A stretch of 64,000 bases of DNA from Apostichopus japonicus (lineage: Eukaryota > Echinodermata > Holothuroidea > Aspidochirotida > Stichopodidae): contig NC_092571.1 of the NCBI RefSeq assembly GCF_037975245.1, forward strand, positions 18,186,917 through 18,250,916, in the 5' to 3' direction. The translations under genes and the position numbers were made by a program. How positions within the stretch are numbered: position 1 is the stretch's first letter; every line of letters begins with the position of its first letter. Positions 12,101 to 23,573 of this stretch are shown here, in pieces. Below the pieces are notes generated by a model. That model saw only the letters and a list, made by a program, of their open reading frames with translations, was not told where the DNA came from and did not search any database.

Positions 12101-15100
12101 AGATACACCAGATGGAGAAGAAGGTATGAATAATTTACTAAAAATATGGGCGGGGGGGGGAAATGGGATCGTTAAGGAACTAATTATTGCAATTAATTAT
12201 TCAGATCGATACAACTATAGCACACTTGTCACCAAATTGATTTTTTTTTTTTTTTTTGGCACTTGAAGTAATTGGGCTGTTGGTCCCATAGGAAGGTTAT
12301 TAAGTATGAAGTGTTTGTTCAAGAAAGTACATCGCGCTGTTTAACAGAGCACTTAGTAGTACTAAGTGACATTAAAAAATCTAGTGCACTTGACACAAGA
12401 AAAAAAAAACCTCACTAGGTTTACATTCACAGAACCAGTGCCCTATTCCCGTGGAAAGGCTTCTTAGTATTTCTGTTCAAAACAGAGAGAGCGCTAAAAA
12501 AAGCACACCGTTAACTAACTGGTTATCTAATGAGAGGAGGGAGGCAAACGTATGGATGGAAGAAGACTTTCATTAAAGGTCGGTTCAAGTCGATCCAGTG
12601 GAATGATAATTGGTCTACTTGTCAGATGATAATGACAAATCTACTGCACTTTTCACCGGTAGACAATAGAAGTAATATTAGTTGCTCTGACACTATTTTG
12701 AAATATCGTTAAAAGCTAGAGCAATCTCTCTTCATCTTTGGTTGTAGAATTATTTGACGATTCTCGATTGGAACACCTGGATGCCTGTCAGGTTACCATG
12801 GCGAGAGCACTGAAGACGGGAGAGAGTTTAAAACTGCCAGCGGATATCATCAAGAAATATTCAGCGGATGTCGTAAAAACTGATGAGGAGTTGATTATAA
12901 CAGGTAGGAATCGAGAGAGAGAAATTAATGCTGGGGCAGAGGGGATGGGGGAGGGAGGGGTGAGGGATGGGGGAGAGGCGAGAGGGGAGGGGAGAGGGGA
13001 GAGCAGAGGGGTGATTTGACAAGGATATGGAAGAAGGGGATGGGGAGGAATGGGAGGTATGGGGGGTGGGAGGGGTGAGATGTAGAACCCTATACATAAT
13101 GGAATCACCCCCTTACGTTAGTCTTTAACTTTGGAAGAGTGAAAGTTGTCACAGCTTCAATACTGGATAGACATGGCATATTGCTTGATGTCAATATTAG
13201 CTTTACGTTAAGACAAAGATTACTGAAGTTTATCACCATCATGAAAGTTTTCCCACATTCCTGGACACACACTGCCATGTGCCCGCATGGCCCAGCTGGT
13301 TGAAAGGCTGGTATATTTACGTAGGGTATGGAACCTGTGGTTTATCTTTGGTAAAGACAAGCAGGAAGATATCACTATTTATTACTGGAAATTAAGGGTT
13401 GGATTAATAAGATGATTTATAGTATGATGAGTTCGTCCTCATCATTTCAAGTTATATCTCATAACATGATATTCCTGAATCTTGCACATTCCCTACATAT
13501 CTTTAATTCTTTGTCATATATCTTAATGAACAATTTGTCATTTCAATTTCTTCATCAGGGCTGGACACTGTCGCCAACTACCAAGCAATACTTCAAAAGA
13601 TTGTATATAGCAACAAAGCTGTGGGAAACCTGCCATCTAAGAAGCTGACCATTAGGTGTAGCGAACTCAATGAGAGATTTGTCAGTAACCCCTTCGAAGT
13701 TGAGGTAAGAACTCAAAACATGCTATTTTGTTAATTAGACATCGTCAAGGGTGTTTAGTTTCCCTTTGTCAGGGTGTTCAAAAACTCTAAAAAAGTTCTA
13801 AATTCAGTTTGAACTGAACAAAACAAAAAGGAGTTTAACCCCTGCTCGACCTCATGAGAGGTCCTACGGGGGATAATAGTATTGTTTTTATAGAATAGAC
13901 ACTTTTTTTTTCTTGGGAAAGTTGTCTATTGTTCAGTCAGGGAGTTGCTGAGAAGTGAAGTATTATGCAATAACATTGTGTTAGAAGCCATAAACCATAG
14001 TTTGAACTGAAATTTGCACCTTAAAAGTATTTTGTATTCAGATAACATGCTGTGATGCTTAATCCTGTATAAATCTGTACAATTACAAAAGAAATGATGA
14101 ATAATTCAAAATAGTGTTGAAAATGTGAAAGAGCACTAACATTTATTTTGTGGTAAAAGTCACAATTTTTGAATAACTCCCATAAGAAATCATCATATGA
14201 CAGTATTTTGTGAACAACAAGTTTCTAAAGGAAAGGTAATTGTCATAAAAAGATGCAGGTTTATTTGAAATGATTAAAAGGCGTACAAACGATACCATCT
14301 TTTTTATTTTTACATTTGTTAAAAAAGTTAAAGTTCATATTTTTTTTGTTGTTGCTCATTTTTTAAAGCTTTCATTAGTACACAAGAAAGCCGCATCTAA
14401 CCAGGACAAATCTGGTATCCACCAACCCAAAAACTTCCAGGTGAAGAGTCAGATGGCCAGCGGAAAGCACAATGTAGCTAAGGTCTCAAACAGATCTTCC
14501 TCACCGGGTGAGTAATTTACATAAAGATCACAATAACTTTACCTTAGTTATACTAACTCTTAGCCTTTGCCATCCTTCCATTCCCTCCCAACCATTGTGA
14601 TGTACAAGAATTGATCCGATTTTCTTTCAGCTATTTAGTTTTTGCATATTTTTGCCTTTTTGTAGCTTTAAAAGACATGACTACAATGGCTGTAAACAAT
14701 TAAGTTTGAAATGGAACAGGGGTATAAAGTCCTCATTAACACAAATGTACAAAAGTACTGGCTTCTCAGTAACATGTTCAATAAAGCAAATTAATTTTTT
14801 CATTTAAGTGGAAGCTGACATAATTTGGTTTCTGCTGCTGTAGTTACATGGTGTGCATTGCCCATTGGCTTATGACCGATACTCCCCTCACCCTCACCCC
14901 CCCCCTCCCCTACAAGAAGAAGGAAAGTAAAGATGAAAAGAGTACAGGAGTTTTCAGCCCCAAGTCTGGGATTTATTTAAAATCCTATTTTTAGCCCCAA
15001 TGTTTCTCATTGCAATTGATCTGTCATATTTAATTTCATATTTGTTGTTTTCCTCGCAGCCATGACGCTGGTTCTGGTGGTCTGTGTGGGTTTCTTCATG

Positions 15101-15984
15101 TTTATGTTAATCGTTGGAGTCTTCAGGGTATACACAACCAGGAAAGTAAACAAGGCACTGGATGATAAACAGGATATGGATTGGGATGATGGACCCCTCA
15201 ATATCACCGTTAATCCTATGGATGGGGTAAGATTATCATCAACGTAATAAATCCTGATCTGTGACCCAGTGTCCCATTTCAAACTCCCTTTCTCCTACCT
15301 TCCTCTCCTACCCCCTCCACTCCCCCCCCCCCTCTTCCCTGCCATTTCATTTCTCATCTACACTTAAGTCCAAATGTCTTTATTCTTTTGAAGAGTGTTT
15401 GTCAGTTTTAAGTGATCATACATCTTGTTTCAATTCTAGCAAAAAAGAATGATTTCATTTTGGCCAGTATGACACTGAATTATAAATTGTCCAAGTAGTG
15501 TTTGTATACATATTTATTTTTTACCATTTTCTGATGTTTACCGTGAAACACTTCCCATTCCTCGTACTGTCAGTAATAGTGTTATATCAATGTTATCCCA
15601 TCGTTGCTAGAGGGTATGTTCATTTATAAAACATTATTAAAGGTACTTTCCGTAAATTCACCCCCAGCCCCTTTCAACCCCCCCCCTCCTCCTCTCACTG
15701 GGTGGGTGTACATAGAGTAAAGTCAAAATCCAATTGCTCTCCTCTGCAATTTGCACTCAAAATTAGTTTTGATTTGAGATTTGACAATACAATATTTTCA
15801 GACAAAAACACGATTTTTCTTCTCTTTTTCTCAGCCGATGGAGCCTACGCCGGAAGACAGTAGCGACGATGATTACGACGACGATTGTTCCGAGATGAGC
15901 AGCAGTTCTGAGGAAGAAATACCGGTCTGCGTGGAGTACAAAGGCTCACCCCTCGAATGGGATGACTCGAATCTGAAATTTTAA
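1243..15984 (+). CDS. CLSTN1: Calsyntenin, 3' part of gene (11 exons seen, 5' end outside window)
   Basis: Type I membrane protein of the calsyntenin family, which acts in neuronal adhesion and as a kinesin-1 cargo adaptor. Exons read: 1243-1497, 3246-3418, 7323-7434, 8994-9184, 9602-9711, 11921-12123, 12748-12903, 13559-13704, 14369-14507, 15060-15226, 15835-15984. All have AG/GT borders and their phases join without a shift, giving about 599 residues. The order is LamG-like domain, calsyntenin membrane-proximal ectodomain, stalk, one TM helix, and an acidic tail ending in LEWDDSNLKF. Human CLSTN1 is about 980 residues, so the signal peptide and two cadherin domains should lie upstream of base 1; the first exon seen starts with two bases of a split codon. 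Invertebrates usually have one calsyntenin, so the symbol means the pre-duplication orthologue, not CLSTN1 specifically. The family call is very secure; the splice sites were read by eye. Confidence 0.93.
3614..3909 (+). repeat. tRNA-derived SINE, full-length-looking copy
   Basis: Starts with a tRNA-like head: gggagtgttagctcagtgg resembles a pol III A box, and ggtcccaagttcgagtc resembles a B box; the 5' GGGAGTG pairs with 3' CACTCC. The D and T stems are poorly formed, so it is not a working tRNA gene. A body follows (gataagccaatgatggcttc, then gagttcctgcttgcaggagg) and a CATA-repeat tail at 3838-3905. The same body recurs at 11643, which identifies it as a dispersed family. It lies in a calsyntenin intron. 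Confidence 0.75.
5545..5660 (-). repeat. Second copy of the (ATT)n-tailed element, opposite orientation
   Basis: Read on the minus strand it gives ccttgagcagtgacttttgt, then a gcgctatataagtctc segment and an ATT-repeat tail, matching bases 1-62 with few differences. It lies in a calsyntenin intron. The ttgagcag segment also links it to the related repeat at 8757. Confidence 0.65.
8757..8965 (-). repeat. Related (ATT)n-tailed repeat with AGCGCTTTGAGCAG core
   Basis: On the minus strand it has a gtaaagcgctttgagcag core, then tgcgctctacaaatatt and an ATT-repeat tail. The GCGCTxTxxA core and tail resemble the copies at 1 and 5545 but are clearly diverged. It ends about 30 bases before the acceptor of the calsyntenin exon at 8994. 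Confidence 0.55.
9602..13704 (+). CDS. CLSTN1: Calsyntenin exons for the membrane-proximal ectodomain
   Basis: Four exons (9602-9711, 11921-12123, 12748-12903, 13559-13704) encode the region between LamG and stalk. Readable family landmarks are RRFPTPGSRDLTIETTAV, the acidic DGDIEDADTPDGEEG, the segment LFDDSRLEHLDACQVTM, and LTIRCSELNERFVSNPFEVE just before the stalk. In vertebrates this part is released by ectodomain shedding together with LamG. The second intron (9712-11920) carries a ~49-bp minisatellite and a SINE fragment. Confidence 0.88.
10185..11146. repeat. Minisatellite, 44-49 bp unit, about 20 copies
   Basis: Tandem units contain cagtagtaaggc, then gggaatagaacacatagg and agggtttttacaggaat. 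Copies in the left half are close to identical with a 49-bp period; the right half is more varied and mostly 44-48 bp. Located in calsyntenin intron 9712-11920. Long reading frames across it are a by-product of the repeat. Confidence 0.92.
11643..11834 (+). repeat. SINE, 5'-truncated second copy
   Basis: Shares the whole body of the element at 3614 in the same orientation: taatgtatg, gacaattcataatcat, gataagccaatgatggcttc, gagttcctgcaagcaggagg and a CATA-like tail. The tRNA-like head is absent. It lies just upstream of the exon at 11921 in a calsyntenin intron. Confidence 0.75.
12904..13085 (+). other. G-rich tract directly after a calsyntenin splice donor
   Basis: About 150 bases on the coding strand are nearly only A and G, with many GGGG and GGGGG runs separated by short AG spacers. 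It starts about 30 bases after the donor of exon 12748-12903. Several stretches satisfy the simple rule for intramolecular G-quadruplexes (four runs of three or more G with short loops). Confidence 0.7.
14369..15226 (+). CDS. CLSTN1: Calsyntenin stalk exon and transmembrane exon
   Basis: Exon 14369-14507 encodes a polar, lysine- and serine-rich stalk. Exon 15060-15226 encodes the only hydrophobic helix, starting TLVLVVCVGFFMFMLIVGVF, followed by a basic stop-transfer RVYTTRKVNK and the first kinesin-binding-like motif, MDWDDGPLNITVNPMDG. In vertebrates the equivalent motif reads WDDS; here the last residue is glycine. The NITVNPM part is strongly family-specific. Confidence 0.9.
15835..15984 (+). 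CDS. CLSTN1: Calsyntenin last exon: acidic tail with C-terminal WDDS motif
   Basis: The last exon encodes 49 residues and a TAA stop at 15982-15984. It is very acidic (runs of D and E around DSSDDDYDDDCSEM) and ends LEWDDSNLKF. A LEWDDS sequence at the extreme C terminus is the second kinesin light chain binding motif of vertebrate calsyntenin-1. A long AT-rich 3' UTR probably follows; the first AATAAA I noticed is near 17123, but nothing shows that it is used. Confidence 0.9.
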   Translation, partial: PMEPTPEDSSDDDYDDDCSEMSSSSEEEIPVCVEYKGSPLEWDDSNLKF

Positions 15985-18900
15985 AAGATCTACCTACAAA
16001 ACATCCCCGTTTCGAATCAATTTTCTTTTGACATCGTCATAAAATTCCCCCGTATGTCATGAAAGAAAAAATTGTCCACTTACGAAAGGTATGAACTTGT
16101 GGGTAACACTTGAAGAGCTGTTTCTTGTTTTTGGATCATCTCCAAAGAAGGAATCGCCTCCAGTTTGGTCATATCGCAAGGCTCTGTGTTTTGTACCGGT
16201 CCTAAGGACGGCTGAAAGATGGTTCGAAATATGACTAAGGACTTTTAGGCGTAGTCTAATACAAAATTGTTCTCAGTATTAAAATATCTTTTAAGCCTGG
16301 AATTAAGATTCTTGTGCATTAAATTGGAATTCTTGCTTAATCCTTTTATTTTTGCAATGGTGTAGCAAACCTTGGCCCAATTGAAGGATAATGAGAAATC
16401 TCAAATTTGACTGGACCAAAGATGTTGCCGTGGTAACCAGCTTGGCAGTACTTTGCAGTCAGTTAATGAGTTCCCCCTGTTATGTCTATGTTCCTTCTTG
16501 CTCTTTTGTAGCGCGGATAAAGAGAAAAAAAAAGGCAGCGTCTGTTTGAATCATAATTTGAACCCCTTGAAATTGCTAGAATACCATGAGGGGGGAAAGG
16601 TCAAATACGGTAAGGGTCAAATTGCGCAGGTGGCTTCTTGGATTATGATGACCTACAGGTGTATATATTCACATTGTAAGAAGCATATTGGGTTTTACTG
16701 GAAATTGTTTCATATCTGCCAATTAATTAAGAAAGAAAGTAATTTTGGTATAAATTTTCTCATTCGAAGAATTTCACAAACAATTGAACTTTTGTGATTA
16801 AAGGATTTCTACTTTGTAGTTGCTGGCAACATTTTTCTGAGGTTTTATCTGGCTTTACCATAAAATAGAATAATTACATAAATTTACATCCAATCTGAAA
16901 ATTGTTTGGTAGAAATGAAATTGAATTGTTTTAATGATCATATTCTGGACAAAACCCTGTTATGCTTCTTTCTTTATGCATTTTAATATTGATATGAGGG
17001 CATCTTGATGGTACTTTTTTTTTTGATGTGGAAGAATGTTGAAGGTACAACCTGTTTCTTTCGAACAGATGGAGCTTGTACGGTTGTTCCATCAGGGGGA
17101 CTTATTCCTGGCATGATTTGCAAATAAATCATAAATTTTTCAAATCCTGAGAAAAGACATTTATAGATAATTTATAGATGCCATAAAACCCTTTGGGAGT
17201 TAAGCTTACCAAAAATATAATGAAAAATAGAAGCAATTCGGTAGCCAAAAAAAATCTTGCGCTAGTTTACATGTTTAAAGCAATTTACCAAAGCCATTTT
17301 GCAGTTGCATTTGGAAGCATTTAAAAGCGAGTATTTTCAAAATTCTTTCATTTTATTTATTTGTAGCTTGAGAGCTTTTTTTCAAGCAGTATCTTGTAAA
17401 AAATAGAAAAATAGAACATCCTCTCATTTGTCTCTGTTTAAATTGTAACCTTTTTTTTTTTTTTTTAAAGATTTCCAACTTTCATTTTAAACTATTCGAG
17501 TTTGTTATTATCATCTCTGTACAGCATTTTCATTGATTTTAGTAAAGTGATTGTATAGCTGTCAGTTAGTATTAGCTTATGGCCACACCAATTAGGGGAT
17601 AATCTGACCTTGAGGTCAACTGTAAAGTCAACACACCTTGTGAGGGAGTCAGTGGGCTTGAGAGTTTACCATGATTAATGGGAAGGGGAAAATTCAGTCA
17701 AAATTCAGGTTTAATCTTTTTTTATTATGATTATTATTTTTTTCAATTATGGTTGGAATAGTTGGTTGAAGGTTTAAGAAGATTGAAAACAGTATTCATA
17801 TGTGTGGTAGGCCATGCTTTGATTACCACTTGCTTCTCTTAATAGTGAAGTTGAGGGTTCTGCAAACTAATTTGATCGGCTATTAATATTTAAAAGCCAC
17901 GACAAATGTTTAAACCGTTCTACGTAACATTTTGAAAGGTATTATCGAGCTTGAGAGGTGAAAAAAAGTGGTTAAGAAATTTATTCAAGTCAAAACCTGA
18001 CAAATTCAAGTTTTCTTGGACTCAGTCGATACCACTGTTTTTATAGAGGGCGGTATAAGACGGTCCAGAAAGATGGCCTAAATGCTAGGTAGTAGGTGGA
18101 GAGTTGAGAGTGATAGACAGATAGATTTTTGGGTGTTCTGAGAGAGAGAGAGAGTAGCTGGAATGCTAATAGTCTAGTGTCTGTAAATCGATCGTTTTGT
18201 AAATTTAGTGTAAAAAACAAACATACTTTTTAGCAGTGGAAAAGAGACTTCTATTGGATTATATATATAGCGTTAGAAGAGAAAATGCACATTTAGCCAA
18301 ATTTTATGTCTATTTAGATTCTATTTTACATTTTAATAGCAAATTTTTACTTTTGGGTGTCAACAAGTTGTACAACGTTGAAATTTTTTGGGTTTGTAAC
18401 CTTTTCCTCTTCTGTAGTTAGCGAAGTAAGGAGGGGTAAAAAAATGTGAATGAAGTTTCAAATATTGGGAAAAGGGGCATTTTTTTTTCTTTTTAATATA
18501 AGAATTTTAGCACTTATGTGATAACAAGTTGATAAAATTCAGAATGACTGGGAGGACAATCTTGTCATGAATGCAGATGTTCAGGAGAAATGAAGCCCCC
18601 CCCCCCCAAAAAAAAAAAAAAAAGCTGTAAACAGGGGAGCAAAAACATAAGGAAATCAATTTACTTGTGGATGGAATTAGAATAGAAAAATGCATTAAAT
18701 TACTGAGATTTGCTCAATTTGAGTTTCTAAATAAAATGAAATTCGAATAATCCTTGCAATTTTTAGCACCCACCTATAGTAAAGATTTTTAAATGTTTCG
18801 GCTAATAAAAACTTTGCAAAAATTTGATGGAAAAGATTGAGGGAGACTTCAATATCATATTTTTTCCTTTGAATCAAAGAAATGATACTTTCTTGAATCG

Positions 18901-21244
18901 TAGAAAGTTGATGAATAATGAAATGTATCTGACATCGTCATAGCAACTGGAGGATTAAATCAGATTTGAATGTTTCACAAAATCATACGACAAAAGTTTT
19001 CATGGGAAATTCAGAAATAAGTCAATATATGCCACAAAATCTAACATATATGCTGCCGTTGAAATTCTGTCTCTTCATATATATCATATGGTAGATATTA
19101 AGCACCTTGCTTGAGGCACGGATTGTAAATACAAAAGTTAAAATGAAAAATGGAGATGAAAAAAATGGAAAAAAAAAAAAAATTTAAATGTGCAAATTGT
19201 GTTGGGAATTCTTCTTAGCAACCAGTGGTGTTTGTGTGTTCATGGTGGTTTTCATTTTCAGGTAGACTTGGTAAAAGGTTGTTTTTTTGCCTGCCTCCCC
19301 CACCCCTCCCCCACCCCCCATGTATATTTAAGAAAAGAGTATCTTTCCTCCTTTTTACATCATATTTCTCTCACGTATCAACCAAAATTTATGACCTTAA
19401 AATTGTAATCTATTTGTGATATTGTTGTATTCAATGCATTTATAAAAATCTTATGGTAATTAAACAACCTCATGAAATATATTGTTTTCTCCCTTATAGT
19501 TTAGATAATAATTAAAATAGTCACAATAAAAAAAATATATATAAATAAAATGTCTCAATTTTCTTGCAAAAATGATATTACTTGTGCTTAAATGAGAATT
19601 CCAATCTTAGGAAATGATTATCATAATTTGCTTACTAACCTATGCATGAAAATAGGTTTCTTAGCAAAATAAATCTTAGCAAAAAGAAGCTTTTAGGAAC
19701 CCCGCAGAGTAGAATATGGTATGAGCAAATTTAAGGCCAGAGGAAAAAAATTCAGTGAGAAGTAGATGAAATTTATGCAAGTTTGTTTTCAACAGGAGGA
19801 AATGTGTCTCATGGGATTTTCATCCTGGTTTAGGCAGATGCAATGAAAGCAGAAAACTGCTTTCAGGTAATTTACTTGTTTTTAATTGACAGGAGTGTTT
19901 GTGGGTAGAAAAAGGTGTTTTGTGCATGTTGGTGGAATGAAGGCGGGGGGGGGGGGGAGGGGGGAGGGGCGAGAGACATGGGGTGCAGTGTCTGCAAGGA
20001 TGGCACAGATGATCCTTTTGTTCTTAAATAACCTGCACGGACTCTCTTCACATTGTGAAGTCGGGTTAAACCGAGGAAAATGATTTCAGAAATTTGTGAT
20101 TATCAGTGAGACCCAACTACGCATTACTCTGAACCTAGTAAGAACGCTTTCCGTACCTTTGGTATATTTATTCTTTATATTCAACAACTTTAATAGAGAA
20201 TGTGTACAAATTTGGTCACCGAATGGAGAGGGCAAAGTTTAACATTGTGAAATGAATTTCAAACATGTCTTTTCATGTCGTGGTGGTTATGTGATCTATA
20301 TTATTATAGTTATTATTATGATTATCCTCATGTGACCTTTGACCTATCATGTCTATTGTTAATATTTTATCTCCAGTGTCACTTTCACTATGCGTGTGGT
20401 TGTATTCCATTTCAAGGTTTTCAATGCATTTGTTTTCATTTTTTTGATGTAAGAAGTAAAAAATAAATAAAATGGCCTCACCATTAATCTTCTGCTTAAT
20501 TGCTTTCTCATTGTAGTTGAGTTTAGTTTTTATTTGTCTGACAACAAGCTTTGGGGAATGCCTTAAATTAGAAAAATCAGTTCTCTATTGATTGTTTTGG
20601 TCCATCCCTACCCCTTCTCTTCCCCACGAACAAAAAGAAATGGGGTGGGTGAAAGAGCAGAAAAAATTGCAGAAAAACCAGGTTACCTAATGAGTAATAA
20701 ACCTACTTACTTCGCTGAGGCATTTTGGTTAAATTTAACCAAAACTGTTTCATTATAGGAAGCAAGGTAGAACTTGCTCAAACTGAGATATGTGGTTATG
20801 TTCTATCACGCAACCAATGTTTACATATTAATGTAGGATCCGAAAGATATTTTTAATAACCAGATACCATAGTAGTTGTACTTTAAAGCCAAATTGTAAA
20901 TTTTCATGGTTGGATGCCATGTGGGTTTATAAATACACCTGAACCAACTGTGTTTGTTTCTCTGTATTTTTCACTAAATGAAATAAGGATCCCTCCATAA
21001 TGAAATCACTCTGTAGTTGTTATGAAGCCACTTGATCACATATTACCAAGATAATATAACGTCCCATTGCACACTTGACTCCCCCCCCCCTCTCCCCAAG
21101 GTAACCCCTTTATGTTCTGTTCTTGGAAACTTGAACTTGACAACATTGAGAAAAAATAAATAAAAATATAGTGATGATTTCCTCACTTTATTTTAGTCTG
21201 ACAGTGAGTTACTTTTCTGTCTTAGAGATGATACCAAGAGTAAT

Positions 21245-21790
21245 AAATATCAATGAAACTATATTTAATGAACTGTTATCAAAGTAGCCAGCAGGTGGTT
21301 ACGTTCATATGCATGCATACCCACTGAACAGTCATCCAGGCAACCAACAGTTGCTGTACCATTGAAATATGTTTCATAAATGTTTCATAGAAATATCTAT
21401 GAAACTATATTTATATTAATGAATTGTTATCGAAGTAGCCGGCAGGTGGCTACGTTCATATGCATGCATACCCACTGAACAGTCATCCAGGCAACCAACA
21501 GTTACTGTACCATAGAAATATGTTTCATAAATGTTTCATAGAAATATCTATGAAACTTTATTTAATGAATGGTTATCGAAGTAGCCGGCAGGTGGTTACG
21601 TTCATATGCATGCATACCCACTGAACAGTCATTCAGGCAACCAACAGTTGCTGTACCATAGAAATATGTTTCATAAATGTTTCATAGAAATATCTATGAA
21701 ACTATATTTAATGAATGGTTATCGAAGTAGCCGGCAGGTGGTTACGTTCATGTGCATGCATACCCACTGAACTGCAGGCAACCAACATTT
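21245..21790. repeat. Tandem repeat, ~146 bp unit, about 3.7 copies
   Basis: Units begin near 21284, 21435, 21581 and 21727 at the word gtagccggcaggtggttacg; spacings are 151, 146 and 146. Each full unit contains catatgcatgcata and a perfect hairpin with arms gtttcatag and ctatgaaac around aaatat. The copies are nearly identical, so the expansion looks recent. Confidence 0.9.
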
Positions 21791-22762
21791 GCTACCCTGT
21801 ACACCATATAACATCCATAAACATTTTAGTATTTGTCATTTCACTGCAAACTTGCTCCCCCCACCCCCCCCCCCCCAACTCCACACTCTCCAGTGGAATC
21901 CATGGTTTTAACTTTTCATCCAAATACACAGTTTTGCTGAGAAACATCCACAGCTTTTCAGGTAGCAAAAATATTTTCTTCAGCAGTCTTCGTGACTCTA
22001 TTTTGAACCGTAGATATTTTGTGATAATTTAAGAAGAGAAAACATGATGATGGTAAAAAAAAAGACTCTAGAAGTAAGAAAATATACATCTATGGAAAAA
22101 AGCACCAAAGCCTCTTATTAGTATAATGAGCACAGATCTGTTAATGAGGACTAAATGTTGACGGAACTTTGATAGAAAAAAAAAGTTCCATCGTGGTACA
22201 AGAAACGATGGCAGAGACGAAGTGATTTACATCACATTGCTCATGGCAATTTTATAGCATATTGGAAACAAAGGTTCCTACTTAAAAGGTGGAGAAAGCT
22301 ACCTCCCAATGATAATAATAATAGTAATAATAATCAATCAATGCCCTTTACAAGAAACAAAATGAGAATAGAAATACAGTTTAGCAGAACAAAAATTTCA
22401 TGATAAACGAAAGGATCGAAAAAATTACTAGGACCGATGGGTTTAGCATGTGAATAAATAAGTTTTTAAGACACTTTAAAAATTGTCTATGGTACGGGCA
22501 AATGTCCACTTCATTCACAATCGAGATCACATGGTACATTTATTGGCTATTTGCAGGTTCAAATACTAGAGATACAAAATAATATTGCAAATATATGATA
22601 AAACTCATGTAAATATATGTCGTAAAACTCGGCAAGAAAAATACAACTTTTCCATGTGAATAGCATTCCTTTGTCAGAAAAAGGACCATCATCAGCAGAA
22701 AAGCAACGAAAAGACATGTATGAAAAATGATAATTTTAAACTAAATTGGATCCTTTTCTCGT

Positions 22763-23150
22763 AATAGCTTCATCACATCCTGAAAACAACTGGATGCTGC
22801 AGGTCACTCTTGCGATGAAAACTTAAATATAAAATTAAAATGCAAACAACATGTTTATGGTTGAGATGGCAAGTTGGGAAACAACAAGTAGAGCTACATT
22901 GAGAAGGTTAATAAAACATGAAAAATGATAAAACCAGAAATAGCACCAAAAAAAAAAAAAAATTGGCACTTAAATACCCTATTATCAAACATTAGGACGC
23001 TTTCCTTGTAATAGCTTCATCACATCCTGGCAACTGCATTTTAACCTCTTGCGATGAAAACTTCATTTTTTCTTCAAATGTAAAAACATGTTTTTTGTTA
23101 ATGTGGCATTAAGTTTGAAATGTTGAGATACATCGAGAAGGTTAATGAGC
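22763..23150. repeat. Diverged direct duplication of a ~150-bp segment
   Basis: Segments starting at 22763 and 23008 share taatagcttcatcacatcct, then ttgcgatgaaaactt, acatgtt and gagaaggttaat in the same order. Similarity is patchy between these words. About 245 bases separate the starts. It may be two copies of an unidentified dispersed repeat. Confidence 0.65.
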
Positions 23151-23536
23151 TGCAATTGTTTTAAATTGATATATAAAATTCATAAATTGGACAGAATTGG
23201 AACTAAATCATGCTTCCGTTGTTTAATATCACATATAATTAACGATTATTGCTTAAAAAAACTAGTTTGGGGAATTTTTGATAGAAAACCCAAAATTGAA
23301 GCAAGAATGTATTGCTTCCACACAATGCTAATGTATCTTTTCTTTTCTCTTTTGAAGTCAGAATTTGGGTATTAAATTTGATATCCTTGGCCCATGGTTG
23401 ACCTCACTTCCATACATCACCATCATACAGAAGCTTAAATGTGCCATCAACATTAGAAAACGTTGCCCCAATAAGCCACATATTTCAGTAAATTGTTTAG
23501 ATAACAAGATAATATCTTATCAAAAATCAGAATCAT

Positions 23537-23573
23537 GTTGAATTGCTCAGTTGCTTTAACTGAGCAATTGAAC
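23537..23573. other. Stem-loop, 16-bp stem
   Basis: Arms gttgaattgctcagtt and aactgagcaattgaac pair at 15 of 16 positions around the five-base loop gcttt. It lies about 600 bases beyond the PXYLP1 stop codon, so it may be in or near that gene's 3' UTR. The stem is too short for a standard microRNA precursor. Confidence 0.6.

Larger units (their letters stand above)
1498..15834 (+). other. Calsyntenin introns: contents
   Basis: Introns are 1498-3245 (short repeats built from ccatggttacc at 3027-3086), 3419-7322 (SINE at 3614-3909, repeat tail at 5545-5660, TTGTA-rich low complexity at 6660-6830), 7435-8993 (G-rich tract 8282-8317, repeat 8757-8965), 9185-9601, 9712-11920 (minisatellite and SINE fragment), 12124-12747, 12904-13558 (G-rich tract), 13705-14368, 14508-15059 and 15227-15834. 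Apart from these repeats I see nothing recognisable. Confidence 0.6.

Noticed and set aside
12788-13108. Proline-rich open frame on the minus strand
   Set aside because: Complement of the G-rich tract beside a calsyntenin exon; partly overlaps a real exon on the other strand.
13278-13320. tRNA-like start tggcccagctgg in a calsyntenin intron
   Set aside because: Matches an A box by eye, but no B box or cloverleaf follows and no second copy is seen.
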